From: Protopterus annectens
Lineage: Eukaryota; Chordata; Ceratodontiformes; Protopteridae
Reading direction: 5' to 3'
Assembly: GCF_019279795.1 (NCBI RefSeq)
Contig: NC_056738.1
Location: forward strand, 401,937,311-402,001,310
DNA: 64,000 bases
A model generated the notes under the pieces. That model was not told the DNA's origin. It saw only the letters and a list, made by a program, of their open reading frames with translations, and ran no database searches. Made by a program: the position numbers and the translations under genes. Of this stretch, positions 31,680 to 43,099 are shown piece by piece. Positions within the stretch are counted from its first letter, which is position 1. The number at the start of each line of letters is the position of its first letter.

Positions 31680-33840
31680 TTCCTTAGATGACTTTGAAGG
31701 TCTTTGAGAAAGCTTCTTTTAAGCTGTAATGGCTGTATAGATGTTGCTATACCTACTAGAAATAAGCCCAAAACAAACTCTTTAAACAAACCACACTGTA
31801 GGAATCCTAACCATAACAGAGTATAAAAAAAAAAGTCATGGCTAAAAAACAGGAAGACCAACTCCCATAATGATAAGAGCTCTCCAATTAAACTAAACAG
31901 GAAACTAGGAGGACTATTGAAGTCCAACAAGGCCAATTTTGAGATCAAGATAACCTTACAGGCTAAAGACAGCCATAAGGCCTTCTATGTCCATGTCCAA
32001 AATCTCAAAGACAGCACACATCAATGTGTTAGACTGGTGGTTAATGGTGCCACCTTCAATTAGGAGAGTGAACATAGCAAATTTGGTGGCTGACAAATTC
32101 ATCTCAAACTTTATCCCCCATTCCCCTGCCTGCCTGCATGAAATACCATGTAACTATTAACAAGGTGCAGGTCAGGCAGTGCTTACTAAGGCTAAAAATA
32201 AAGCCTCATTGGGCTCCAAAAATATCCCAGGATAACTTCTAAATAACTGGAAGCATGACCTATCAAGATCACTTCAGTTATTTTCAACTATTGTTTAAAA
32301 CAGATTTTGTACCATGAGAATAGAGTACTGCAGCAGTTATCCCACTTCACAAGGGTGGACCATCAATTGACCCCTGAAAACTACAGACCTATTAGTCTCA
32401 CTAGCTGAATATGCAAAGCCATGGAATAGATCACAGAAATGATCAAACACATAGGCAACCATCAGACACTGGACCCAACCCAGTTTGGTTTTGTCAAGGG
32501 AAGAACATGCCTACTAAACCTGGCGGAATTCTTTGAGGAAGTCACCAAGGCAATGGATGAGAGGAAATCAGTGCCACAGCACCTATATGAATCTGACTAA
32601 GGTACTCAGTACAATATCTCACTTAGGTATAGTTGATAAACTCACTGACTGGGCATAAACCCCCTGCATAACTCATTGGATTGCCAGCTGGCTAATAGGC
32701 AGGACCCAGGAGGTCAGGATTAATAATGCCACCTCCACTAAGAGACCAGTCACCAGTGAGATATGTCAGGGGCTCCATGCTGGGACCATGCATATTCTGA
32801 CATCTACTTCTTGGAGCTCAAGGCTAATGTAAAGGGCCTTTAGCACACCAAGTTTGAAGATGACTACAAATTGTGAGCCATCATACATTCCACCCATAAC
32901 ATGAACATCTTACAAGAATGTCTAACACAAAATAAATAAGTGGTGCTAAAGTCACAGACTAAAATTCAATGCCAAGAAATGCATAATATTGCCTTTTAGG
33001 AAAACTGCCACCCAGGATAATTACTCCATCAATAAGACACCCCTAAGAGTTGACCAAGTAATCAGGGATCTTGGAATATATGGAGATAGTAATCTGACCT
33101 TTAACCAACATGTGGCCATATTTGTATTCTATGTTGCCCAATTTATAAATAAGGGGCATGACATCCATGTCCAAGAAAGTCATAGTAACAACTCTATTTG
33201 GCCCTTATAAGGCCTATCATTGAGTATAATACACCGTTCAGCATGTACCTGCCCAAACATATACAACAACTAGAATAGAAATCCACAAAGGTTCCTTACC
33301 AGGGGGTTTCCAGTGTATAAACACATTGTCCTATATCGATCACCTTAACACCCTATCTCTATACTCTGTCTCCTACAGGTTATGGACAGGTGATCTATAC
33401 CTGGCTTACAAGGCATCCTCATAAATCTCTGGTGGACCTTTTGCATGCCTGCAAAATGAACAGTATCAGCACCACTATATCCAAGGATTTAAATTTTACT
33501 TGTGACACAAAGAAGACATGTTGCTGAGACAGATGTGTGTTTCAGAGGATTCCCATGCTCTGGAACAGCCTCTTCATCCATATGAAGCAGACTCTATCCT
33601 TAACTTTATTTAAACATAACCTTGACCAATGGATGAGAAATCAGAAATTCACCCCATGTCTGACCCCCATGTCTCTGACAGGGGCAGACAATAATGCCCA
33701 AACTAACAGACACCCACATAAACTCTATAAACTTCCTAATTAACATACCCCCTCCTAATAAACATCCACGATGCGTAGGGACATGGTTGGATTGCATGGG
33801 TAGGCTTATAAAGTCCCTGGTGGTCATTAGTCTAGTACAT
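31680..33840 (+). mobile_element. CR1 LINE (CR1-B), 3' half
   Basis: Plus-strand CR1 ORF2 from the linker (GCIDVAIPTRNKPKTN-like, ~31,725) through a heavily decayed RT (TKAKNKASLG, then ~32,600 MNLTKVLSTI for YLDLAKAFDT, LKFNAKKCIILPF at ~32,950). The C-terminus is at 33,537-33,743 (MLWNSLFIHMKQTLSLTLF). It ends near 33,840 with a degenerate CTAGTACATAG terminus. It pairs with 23,500-25,113, and about 0.35 kb of ORF2 between the two halves is missing. Confidence 0.72.
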
Positions 33841-33879
33841 AGATTTTGAACTGCAAAATGTTTACAATGGTGTAGATGC

Positions 33880-34668
33880 ATTTGGGAATGTAGAACATAT
33901 AAAATATTGCACAATAACTATAAGAATCAATCAGAGGATGTTAGAAAAGATTGGGAAGAGAGACTGGAAAAGCAATTTAGAAGGGAACATTGACAGGACA
34001 TATGTATGGCTCCTAAGTATGCAACAAAGTCGTGTCCAGAAGGTTTAGGATTTTTGTTTAGAAGTGTTTCCATAGAAACAATTTTTTGGGAGTGTAATGA
34101 GTTGGCAGACTTTAAAGATTCCCTGTGGACTGCTCTGTCGGGGATGCTGGGTAAGCAGATTGGATTGATTGGGGAGATGATTTTTTTGAGCTATGATAAA
34201 GAATCAGAATTGCCTAGACATAGTAAAGCCTTGCTGAGTCTGATTATGGTGGCTGCCAAAAAAGCAATTACTAGAAAATGGAAATCAAAGTCTAAACCAA
34301 CTTTATTAGAAGTAGTGAATATAGTAACGGAGATAAAATGACTAGAATTTGAATTTTTAGAAAAGGGAAGGAGCAAAGTACATAGGAAAAATGGGAATAC
34401 TGAGAACAATATATGCAGAGAAAAAACAAGGTTTAAAAGAAGGCAGGATTTGAATGAGCTGCATAATGCTTAACTTATAATGACTGAATATAATAGAAGT
34501 GATGTATAATGTTTGCAACTACAGTTGTTTCAATGGTGTCTGTGATGCATAATGTTTACAAATAAAGTGGTGTCAAGGTTTGTTTTTTTCATTTATATAA
34601 ATGTAAGATTGCCTATGTCAGATGTGATCATTTAACAAAGATGTTTTTTGTTAAAAAATAAAAAAGCG
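33880..34668 (+). mobile_element. L1 LINE 3' end
   Basis: Plus-strand L1 C-terminus (34,006-34,341: MAPKYATKS, FWECNELADFKDSLW, KKAITRKWKSKS) and a 3' UTR ending in ATAAAGTGG and then AACAAAGATGTTTTTTGTT and an A-rich tail. It has the same family as 1-624 and 39,022-41,485. The CWRC knuckle is lost in a small deletion near 34,075. Confidence 0.8.
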
Positions 34669-34845
34669 TTTCCATAAGTATTTTTATATGTCAGCAGACT
34701 TCAAAGAATTTTTCCTCAGGTAGACAGCAGATGTTGGAGATGTGATGGGGAAGAAAAACATACGTTTTGGGAGTGTAATAAGTTGGCAGATTTTAAAAAT
34801 TCCCTACAGTGTACTCTGTCAGAAATATCTGGTTGGCTGCCAAAA
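34669..34845 (+). mobile_element. L1 LINE fragment, second copy
   Basis: Directly after the previous L1 tail, plus-strand L1 ORF2 restarts with RCWRCDGEEKHTFWECNKLA and ADFKNSLQ-type sequence, and then breaks off into an L2-like LINE. It overlaps in content with 34,060-34,140, so it is a separate or duplicated copy. Confidence 0.7.
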
Positions 34846-37065
34846 AGGAAATAGCATTACCACGCCCCAAACCCCCCTGGCTCTCAAAAGATACACTCAC
34901 TCTTATGAAGAGAGACAGCACCTGGAAACAATGGAATAAAGCTAAATCACCTTCTTGTCTCCAAACCTATAAACAACTACGTAATAAAACACATCAATAC
35001 AGATAAGAAAAAATTATACTCCAATGACCAACTCACCCAGAAGTCTAACCCAAAAAACCCTTCTACCCCAACCCCTACCCTGACAACCCCCCCCCCCGAA
35101 ACTGCCACACTTCTAAATTCATACCTCATTGAAACTATTCACAAACTCACCCACAATGGTCAGAACAATACACACACACCCCTTCACTCCACGTTTCACC
35201 AATACTCCCTCTTTCACACTCAACTCCATCCCGACATCTTGCATCAAATTTCTCCTGCTTAAGCTGAAGCCATGCTCCCCCCTCTTCTGACAACCTTCCC
35301 CCCCTTTCTTAAACTAGCCGTTCACTCAATATCTTGATCACTAGATCTATTCAAAAATCCACCACCCCAGATATATGGAAATCATTCTTTATCACTCCAT
35401 TACACAAGGAAGGCAACAGCAATGAACCATCCAACTACAGACCTACTGCTATCCTCTCTCCACTATCTGAACTCCTTGAAAATTCCATTCAGAGACAGCT
35501 TAAGTACCTTCTAGATAATAACCTCCGAACCCCCTACAAAACATGGCTTCAGACCCCATCATAGTACATCTACTGCCCTACTGTCCTTTACTCAAGCCAT
35601 TGCTGAAACCATGGACAAAATTTTACTGGTTTCTTACCTCCTTCTTGACCTTTCTAAAGTATTTGCACACTCCAAACTTCTCAATAAACTATCACAACTC
35701 AGCTTATCTCCCTCTGCTATTAAATGGTTCACTATTTATTTCAGTAATAGCCAACAGTCAGTAAGATAGCAGGCTACCTGCTCCCCTTACTTACCAATCC
35801 AAACTAGGGTGCCTCAAAGCTAGATTCTTGGCCCTCTACACTTTAATATCTTCAGAAACCAACTGCATTCTTCCTGTACAGCATCCTCCTTGACATATGT
35901 GGATGACTCTACCCTTATTACCTGTTCTGACAGTTTCTCTAATGTCCTCTGTACTACTTAACATAGCTTCCTATCTGTAGAAAAATGGCTAACCAACAAC
36001 CAAATAATTTTAAATCCTAAAAAAACAAAACTACTACTCTTTTTTCCAAAAACCCTCTCTAACCTCAAAACAACCTTCACCATTTCTTCTCTCGACTCTA
36101 CCATCATACAACCTGACCCACATACTAAACTTCTTGGTATTACTGACGACCAATTAAAATTCGATACCCATATTCAGCACTGTATCAAAAAGACCAATCA
36201 AAAACTTGGCCTACTCTACGGACATAAAAAATACCTAGCCCCTGACTCTAGGCTGAAATTAGCTCAAGCCTTCCTCCTGTCTAATTTATGCCTCCCCTAT
36301 GTTTTTACATCTACAATCTATCCTTTTGGCTAAACTCAGTCAGTCATACTATATGTTGCAAGATTTGCTAGTAACCAACCCTACAGATCTCATCACTGCC
36401 ATGCACTAAAACAACTCTAATGGCTTGACTTCCCCCAGCACCTGCTTCACTCCCAGATGCAAATGGCTCATACCGTGCTCTTAAAACCTCTTTCTAATCC
36501 TGCTCTATCCTCACTAATGTCACATTATACCCCTTCTAGGACTCTCCTCAGCTCTAACCAGCTCCTTCTGGACACCTATAAACCAAACAAAAATATTGGT
36601 AAACTTCTTTACAAATATAGTATTTCTCTTGCATGAAACAAACTCCCCCTTAACATCCAAATAATTTCTAACATAAATCTCTTTAAATCCAAACTTAAAA
36701 CCCTTCTCCTAAATACCAACACCGGTCACTGCAATTATCCCACTTAAATCCCACCTTACTACCTCTAGCACTTTTAACACCCACCCATTTGTATCTTTCT
36801 CTTTTTGTTGATTAAAAATAATCTAACTTTTGTACTGCATGTTATGCACTTTATTGTAAGGTTTATGTATACTTCATTCTCAGGCCTTTTGTAAATTTCT
36901 AATGTCTTCATGTAAAGCATATTATTTTAATGTTTGCAAAAAATTTCATTGTCAGATGTTTTTCTTTTTTGTAACTTTATAATCACTGTCTGGAGATTTT
37001 TTCCGTGGGTCTCCATTGAAAACGGGGCACTGACTCAATTGGACTAACCAGATTAAAAAATGACA
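34846..37065 (+). mobile_element. L2-like LINE, 5'-truncated
   Basis: The plus strand encodes the endonuclease-RT linker (PPWLSKDTLTLMKRDSTWKQ, ~34,876), RT finger (ITPLHKEGNSNEPSNYRPTA then ILSPLSELLE, 35,334-35,500), motif A remnant (~35,640, shifted frame) and YVDDSTLIT (~35,893, catalytic Asp pair intact). A C-terminal thumb region follows (LLGITDDQLKFDTHI; ARFASNQPYRSHH; NKLPLNIQ). The 3' end at 36,985-37,065 has GGGTCTCCATTGAAAACGGG and GGACTAACCAGATTAAAAAATG. The NYRP-AILSPLS-LLE pattern suggests the L2 part of the CR1/L2 group. Multiple stops and frameshifts. Confidence 0.75.
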
Positions 37066-37079
37066 AAATTGTGCATCAC

Positions 37080-37540
37080 ATTTTTTTTCAATTACATTAT
37101 GCATCACGTTTTTCTTTCTTTATAACTATCATCAATCCAACATTACATAATTTATTCAATTCCTGCCTTCCCTTAAATCTCCTTCCTCCACTTCTTGAGC
37201 ACTACCTCTGCATGTATTGCTTCCGCAATTTGTTTATTCGTATGTAACTTGTTCCTTCCTTTCTTTTTCTAAAGATCTCTCTCTCCATTTCTTTTCTCTT
37301 TTATAAAATTCAGTCCTTTGAATGCAGTTGGTTAAGACTTCAATTTCCATTTTCTAGTAATTACTTTGTCAACCAACAGAATTAAACTTCAGACCTCACT
37401 ATTGTCTAGGCAATTTGGATCCTGTGTCTTAGCTCAAAAGAATAATTTCCTTAGTTACAACCATTTACTCCACTCATTTTTTTTGACAGAGTACTCTGTA
37501 ATGAATTTGTAAAATTTTAAATCTACAATTTTAAGCATAA
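37080..37540 (-). mobile_element. L1 LINE 3' end
   Basis: On the minus strand this matches 1-400: the 3' UTR, then the C-terminal KAITRKWK-type region, then the FWEC-proximal sequence. It is 5'-truncated and lies just after the L2-like LINE tail. Confidence 0.7.
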
Positions 37541-37807
37541 ACCAAAAAAAAAAAAGGAGAAAGAGGACATCACAGCCTGGTTCCTCTGTTCAAACGCAAC
37601 TGCTCAGAGAGGAACCCTCCCACTATAAATTCTTGCCTCCATTCATATATACTCTTTGTTTGCTCAAAGCTGCAGTGAGAGTTAGGCCTTCTGCCCTTTC
37701 TATACTGTTTTCCAAATTCCTGCTGAGACACAAAAAATAAGTGCTTATTTTAACTGTTTTCTGCACTTTCTGATTAACTAAAACAATATTTGATACATAT
37801 CTGTTTG
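37541..37807. other. Unassigned, probably CR1-D 5' UTR
   Basis: No coding motif. It is continuous with sequence after the SINE at 38,153 if the SINE is removed, so it probably belongs to the CR1-D leader. Confidence 0.4.
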
Positions 37808-38152
37808 CTTTGGGCAGCCATGGAGGTGCAGCGGTCAGCGTTGCTGCCTCACAGCAAGAGGGTTTTCCGGTTCGATTCTCGGCTGGGGTTCTTTCTGTGC
37901 GGAGTTGGCATGTCCTCCCTGGGGTCGCATAGGTTTCCACTGGGTGCTCCGATTTCCTCCCACATCCCCAAGACTTGCTGTAGGTGGATTGGACACTCAA
38001 TTAGCCCTAGGTGTGAGTGTATGCATCTTCTGTGGAAGGTTGGGTGCCGGGCTGGCAACTCGGCATCATAAAAACTCCACTGCCAATCGTTCTGTGGACC
38101 ACTGTTTCACTGTGACGACCCCTAACCGGGGATAAGCCGAAAGGAGATGATG
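37808..38152 (+). mobile_element. tRNA-derived SINE, complete, with TSD
   Basis: The 5' tRNA-like head has GGTGCAGCGGTCAGCG (A box) and GGTTCGATTCTCGG (B box, about 37,869). The body carries TCTGTGCGGAGTTGGCATGT, CCTCCCACATCCCCAAGAC and TTAGCCCTAGGTGTGAGTGT, a body sequence known from widespread vertebrate tRNA-SINEs. The 3' end is GATAAGCCGAAAGGAGATGA with an ATGATG tail. Flanking direct repeats ATCTGTTTG at 37,799-37,807 and 38,153-38,161 are the target duplication. ORFs on both strands here are accidental. Confidence 0.85.
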
Positions 38153-39021
38153 ATCTGTTTGAACTGTGCAGTTGTATTTTAATGCATTTTTGGATTGTTT
38201 GCTAATTTAATTCTTCTTACAACTGTAATTTCTGTTAATCTGCTTGTTTTGTTCATTTTACTTGTTTGCTGCACTAGAAAAACATTAGCGTAGACTAGGT
38301 TCAGGTTTTTGATGAATCTAGTACTGTTTGTGACCTTTGGAGCTTATAAAATGGTTATTTTGTCTGGAGAGGTCCCCCTGTGCTCTAGTGGCAGGAAGGT
38401 ACAGTTTGGACTGATCTTGCTAGAATTTCTGTTGCAGGGCTCTGTTTAGGACATTTTGATTGGATAATTTGAATTTTGACTGTTTCCTGCTTTTCTGCTT
38501 TAAAAAGCCTGTGTTTGAACTGGTTTGTTCTTGTTTACGCATCGAGCACTGCTGTACAGAGGGATTCCTGGTTACAAACATCTGCTCTCTAGCCTCGCAA
38601 ATATTACTTAAACCAGAGATCTTCACTCCTAAACCTACTTATACTGTCCCCTGCTGTATTCTCTCTTCAATTTATAGCCAGACCAAGATTATTCCTAGGA
38701 CCATAAACTGTCAGTCTCCCTCCTTTCTTCTATCAGCTTGGTTGACATGGGTCTACTGAGGCAGTGTAGCAACTGCCTCATGTACACCGACAACCCTCTA
38801 CTTCTAAATAATTTCTGTACCATTTGAAGGAGATGTGTCTATATTATGAATATGGAATCATGGCTCTCTCGCTCAATAGATAGCAAAAATAGTGTGGGCT
38901 GTCGGCTCACCTACCACAACTCCTACTCATGACACACAGCATACACATAGATAAACATATGCGGAGGTACTCACAAAAAATCTACCTAAACACCCAAGAC
39001 CTCCAAAACACATACATACTA
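38153..39021 (+). mobile_element. CR1 LINE (CR1-D), 5' part
   Basis: 5' UTR, then the ORF1 finger at about 38,735-38,850 (RQCSNCLMYTDNPLLL, with the second Cys pair degraded by a stop), followed by a Thr/Lys-rich linker. It is interrupted at 39,021 by an L1. The repeat ACATACTA at 39,014-39,021 and 41,486-41,493 is the L1 target duplication. Confidence 0.78.
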
Positions 39022-39135
39022 TGGATTAAAAATTATTCTGGTGTGGCAGCTAAGGCTATGTGGAAAGAAACTAAACAAAAGGTAATACAAAAACTGAGAA
39101 AATAGATATGTATAAGTAAGGTACAGGCAGTCAAA

Positions 39136-39507
39136 ATGTTTTTAGTCCCTTTAATCTTATACACAGGTCAGGCATATTTTTATCGACCAGAGGAGAAGCT
39201 GTGGGTAGCAATTAATAAAAAGCTAAGGGATTTTATCTGGGAGGGGAAGATGGCAAGAGTTAAGTGGGATACGCTGATTCTTCCAGTAGAACAGGGTGGA
39301 TTGGGATTACCCAATTTGAAAGGATATTTCAGAGCTGCACAGTTAAGGCTCCTAGACATAGCACAAGTAGAAAACTGTAATTCAAAGTGGAAAAGGATAA
39401 TGTTGAAACAGGGGGAAGCTCTAGAAACAAGGAAAGACTGGGATTTTAGATGTAGGCCTTTAAGGAGAACAACAACAATTATACAGAATATTATATCCAT
39501 AAAGTAG
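39136..39507 (+). pseudogene. L1 ORF2 post-RT fragment
   Basis: A 123-codon frame with the L1 signature GGLGLPNLKGYFRAAQLRLL, then a Trp-containing helical region. It corresponds to residues ~520-640 of the ORF2 at 8967-10,991 (GGLGLPDFKLYY). No catalytic residues lie in this part, and it ends at a stop within a continuous L1 frame. Confidence 0.75.
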
Positions 39508-39696
39508 CAGAAAGTATTCCAAGAACTAACCCAACATGGGAATGGAGAAAGGAGATTCTGCTGTTAGGGATGACTCCAATTAGAGATATAGAAAATAGAC
39601 AAGAGGGGGCTGGAATTTATTGGAGAAAACTGGAAAAGGTACCAAGGTATCAGGAGCAAATAACTAGAGAGGGAAAGGTAATAGAATGGGTAACAG

Positions 39697-39830
39697 AAAA
39701 TACACCCCTGGGATCACATCATTGGCTCTTCTTGACAGAGGCTCAGTTAATTAATCAATGGGGCAGCGAAAGCTGATACACACTGGCTAGGCTTATAAAT
39801 GCCCTCGGGCAGATAGCCTAGTACCTACCT
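39697..39830 (+). mobile_element. CR1 3' tail inside the L1
   Basis: A 134-bp 5'-truncated CR1 tail: ACCCCTGGGATCAC, GACAGAGGC, GGCTAGGCTTATAAATGCCC, GATAGCCTAGTACCTACCT. L1 coding sequence (GKVIEWVTEN before) continues after it at about 39,831. Another short CR1 tail lies at 41,618. Confidence 0.8.
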
Positions 39831-40339
39831 AAGGGGACAAGGATTTATTTGGATTGCAGGTTAGAGATTGGCTTCCCTATCAAGGATTGATATCAGTGAA
39901 TAGGCAAAGAGAAAGAAAGGTGGGGGGGTCCTAAACAAAAGACCAGTACTGGTAGAGTTTGTATTAGAATCTAGAACAGAAGCTGCCATTAAGAAAGGCA
40001 TAATTAGTAGAGCATATAAAATATTGCATGATAACTATAAGAATCAATTGGAGAAAATTAGAAAGGATTGGGAAGATAGATTGGATAAGCAATCCACAAA
40101 GAGACAATGGGATATATGTATGGCTCCCAAATATGCAACAAAATCTAGAAGATTTAGGATTTTTGCTTTGGAAATGTTTAGATATATATTTTATACCCCA
40201 AGTAGACTCCAGAGAAATTTTCTTCAGGTAGATAGCAAATGTTGGAGGTGTGACGAGGAAGAAAGAGGTACTTGGGAACATTTTCTGAAAGTGAGGTGGC
40301 TGAGCAGACTTTAAGGATTCCCTACGGGATGTACTGTCA

Positions 40340-40678
40340 GGGTCTATATTATATAAGCGAATGTTATATAATCGACCCACAATACACAAAAACCCAAAAT
40401 GTCAAACACACAGATCAGCAATTTTTTCCCAGAGGGGAAAAATCAAAACCCAAAGTAAAGTGGGGGGCTTCACCACCCCCACACCTCCTACTTAAATATA
40501 CCCATCTCCAAGATCGCACCACAGTGGAGGAAATGGCAAGTCCCGAAAACGGCCCAGTGATTTTTTTCCCTAGAAAAAAATCAATGTTCCATGCTTTTGG
40601 TATTTTGCCATTTTGTGTAATGACGTTCGACTAAACAGCGTTCGCAATTCATTGCATTCACTAAAATAATACGGACCC
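40340..40678. mobile_element. ~339-bp Mutator-like MITE in L1
   Basis: Left end GGGTCTATATTATATAAG and right end (inverse) GGGTCCGTATTATTTTAG form ~24-bp imperfect inverted repeats, both continuing to GAATG. Target duplications are GTACTGTCA (40,331-40,339) and GTACTGTTA (40,679-40,687), 9 bp with one mismatch. Removal restores L1 continuity (ACTGTCAG to AGATGTTGGG, as in 34,133-34,150). A 9-bp duplication with G-initial TIRs suggests Mutator-like origin. No ORF. Confidence 0.75.
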
Positions 40679-40992
40679 GTACTGTTAGAGATGTTGGGTG
40701 AGTGGATTGGTGTGACCAGGGAAATGATTTTTATGAGCTATGATACAGAACTGATGACGAGTGTGATGATATTTCTGAGCTACGATACAGAATTGGAATT
40801 GCCTAAACATGGTAAGGCCTTGCGGTATCTAATTATGGTGGCTGCCAAAACAGCAATTACTAGAAAATGGAAATAAAAATCTAAACCAACTATATTAGAA
40901 GCAGTGAATATAGTAACAGATAAAACAACTGGAACTGAGATCTTTAGAAAAGGGTAAGAGCAAACTGCATAGGAAAAAATGGGAATGGTAGG

Positions 40993-40999
<7 letters not shown>

Positions 41000-41062
<63 letters not shown>
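41000..41062. repeat. (TA)n microsatellite
   Basis: About 31 TA units in the L1 3' UTR, absent from the sister copy at 34,400. Confidence 0.95.
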
Positions 41063-41065
<3 letters not shown>

Positions 41066-41617
41066 GAAGTGGAATTACGTTTAAAAGAAGGCAGGACTTA
41101 AATGAGCTATGTAATGTTTGAAAATAATTGGGTAGATTATAAATGATGTATAATGTTTGCAACTGGAAGTGTATCAGTATGGTTTGTGATGTATAATGCT
41201 TGCAACTAGGATTGCATTGGTGTGGTTTGTTTTCATTTATATAAATGTATGATTGCTTATGTCATAAGTGATGGTTTAATAAAGATGTTTCTTGTTTAAA
41301 AAGGGGGGCCAGGAATTGAATAATTTATGTAATGTTGCTTAGGTTATACAATATATAGCAAAATATGTGAAGCATCATGTTTGTTAATGTTAATTTAATA
41401 GTTTGATTACATTTGTATAAATACAAATTTGCCTATGTCACAAGTGATGATTCAATAAAGGTGTTTAAAAAAATAAAAAAAACACACATACTAAATCAAC
41501 CATAGCACCCAAAACACACAATACATATGACACAAGCACAAATGTCTCACTATCAAAGCCCATAAGGCAGCACACATCCACTCCACTGCAAACAGAGGGG
41601 CACAGTATTTTTGGGCA

Positions 41618-41707
41618 CATAGGGGTGGGCGTAATACAATAATTTGGGCTAGGCGTATAAATGCCTTAGGGCAGATAGCCTAGTATAAACCTATGAACCT
41701 ATGAACC
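41618..41707 (+). mobile_element. CR1 3' tail with CTATGAAC repeats
   Basis: A ~90-bp CR1 tail: GGGCTAGGCGTATAAATGCC, GATAGCCTAGTA, then AACCTATGAACCTATGAACC. This is the clearest view of the CR1 terminal 8-bp repeat (CTATGAAC). It sits in ORF1 just upstream of the GDS block. Confidence 0.8.
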
Positions 41708-42233
41708 TATATCTTAGTTATAGGAGACTCTGTAGGAGACGCAAGCATGTCCCCCTCACCAGGCTTAACAAGAAGTCACAGTCAGCTGTCATTCTGGTGC
41801 CACAGTCAGCTGTCATTCTGGTGCCAGGATTTGTCAGATCATGCAGGCAACAAGTACCATTAGGATTTGGTCACAGTACATGTTGGTGTGAACGACTTGA
41901 GATGTACCCACCCTGGACTACATGACTGAGCTCTCTGATTGTGTGTCACAGGCAGGTATGTTCCTAGCCTTGAGCAGCATATTATCCTCACCTAGGATGA
42001 TACCGCAATATAAACAAAAAATCATTGACTTCAATAATTGGCTTAGTTTCTGGTGTCATTCTAAGGGGATCCAGTTTCTATCAGCCTGGGATGACATGAT
42101 CAATAGACCTCAATGCTTTGCCAGAGATGCTCTTCATTTGTCACCCCTGGGATTTTGGCTACTGGCAAAGGCTCTTGCCACCCCCATAGTGCCTTTTTTA
42201 GGTAATGTCATAAGGACAAAATTCCCAACTTAA
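41708..42233 (+). pseudogene. CR1-D ORF1 SGNH esterase
   Basis: VIGDSVGD (block I, ~41,717), HVGVNDL-type block III at ~41,880-41,900, and in 41,922-42,233 PRMIPQYKQKIIDFNNWLSF then ARDALHLSPLGFWLLAKAL. The last gives the Asp-x-x-His block V intact. A small internal duplication (GTCAGCTGTCATTCTGGTGC appears twice at ~41,785-41,825) and frameshifts break the middle. Confidence 0.8.
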
Positions 42234-42239
42234 AAATTT

Positions 42240-42990
42240 CATTAAAAAATAACCTCAAGGTTATACTGCTAAATGCTAGGAGTCAACATGAAACTGCACT
42301 CACTGGAAGCAGTCCTCACCTTGGAAGATGCTGACATCTGTGCAGTCATGGAGACCTGGTTCAAGGCTGTGGAGAGCACCCCAGCCATACTGGGTTACAC
42401 CTCCTACCACATGTTCAGACCATGAATGGAAGGTGTGAAAATTAAAGGAGGCAGTGTATAAATATTCATTAAAGATAAATACACCTCAAGATTCGTTAAA
42501 CAGTACGATTCCCTGGAGACACTTCAGGTGCAACTAACTGTTGGTAGGAAACCTATTCAAGTCATTGCCAGTTACAGGGCCCACTCCATGAATCAAGACA
42601 CCCACTCTGCCTACTTGGATCTATTGGAATCCATCAAGATACATCCAAACATCATGGCTGTGGGTGATTTTAATTACTCATCCATTGGACTTGTGCTCAA
42701 ACTCACTTGCCCAAAGGTTCCTCAAGTTCATTAACTCCAGTGCCCTGGACTAGGGACACTAATATCTTGGATTTGATGCTTACCAATATGAAGGACCACT
42801 GTAGCACCCCCACTGTGAGGTCTTTCCTTGTCTAATCTGACCACAAATAAGTCTAATTTGAAGTAACTATCACACTGGACACCCCCCCAGTAGCAACTAA
42901 ACTAAAAAAATTCTGCAAAGCAGATTATATCTTTCTAAGGGATGGTATAAATAGCTTCACTGCACCTCCCCCCTCAGATGGAACTGGTAA
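42240..42990 (+). pseudogene. CR1-D ORF2 AP endonuclease
   Basis: LLNARS at ~42,268, METWFKAVES at ~42,350, FIKDKYTS at ~42,465, then 42,528-42,734 with QVIASYRAHSMNQDTHSAYL and VGDFNY (here the canonical GDFN box). After a ~60-bp loss come NILDLMLTNM and SDHK at about 42,835. Frameshifted several times. Confidence 0.75.
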
Positions 42991-43099
42991 CTATGCAGAG
43001 TCCTACACCAGTGCTTTTTACAAACACCTATATAACTGCACTGACGTGGCTGTACCTGATAGGACCAAAACAAGCTCTTCAAGGAAGAGCAAAGCTGTC

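Larger units (their letters stand above)
39022..41485 (+). mobile_element. L1 LINE inserted in CR1-D
   Basis: Plus-strand L1 from the RT thumb through the 3' end. 39,136-39,507 contains a RDFIWEG-type segment and LILPVEQGGLGLPNLKGYF, typical of the L1 post-RT region. 40,024-40,314 contains APKYATKSR and KCWRCDEEERGTWEHF (Cys/His knuckle). 40,690-40,875 continues to KKAITRKWK-like sequence. It carries a CR1 tail (39,697-39,830), a MITE (40,340-40,678) and a TA run. A second short L1 tail (41,310-41,485) ends AATAAAGGTGTTTAAAAAAA. The 8-bp target duplication ACATACTA flanks it. Confidence 0.82.

Noticed and set aside
31625-31948. 107-codon minus-strand ORF with hydrophobic residues
   Set aside because: It crosses the junction between CR1-C ORF1 linker and antisense CR1-B; the frame is chimeric and accidental.
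37623-38135. Overlapping ORFs on both strands with Cys and Trp residues
   Set aside because: They lie in a tRNA-derived SINE with target duplications; the frames are accidental.
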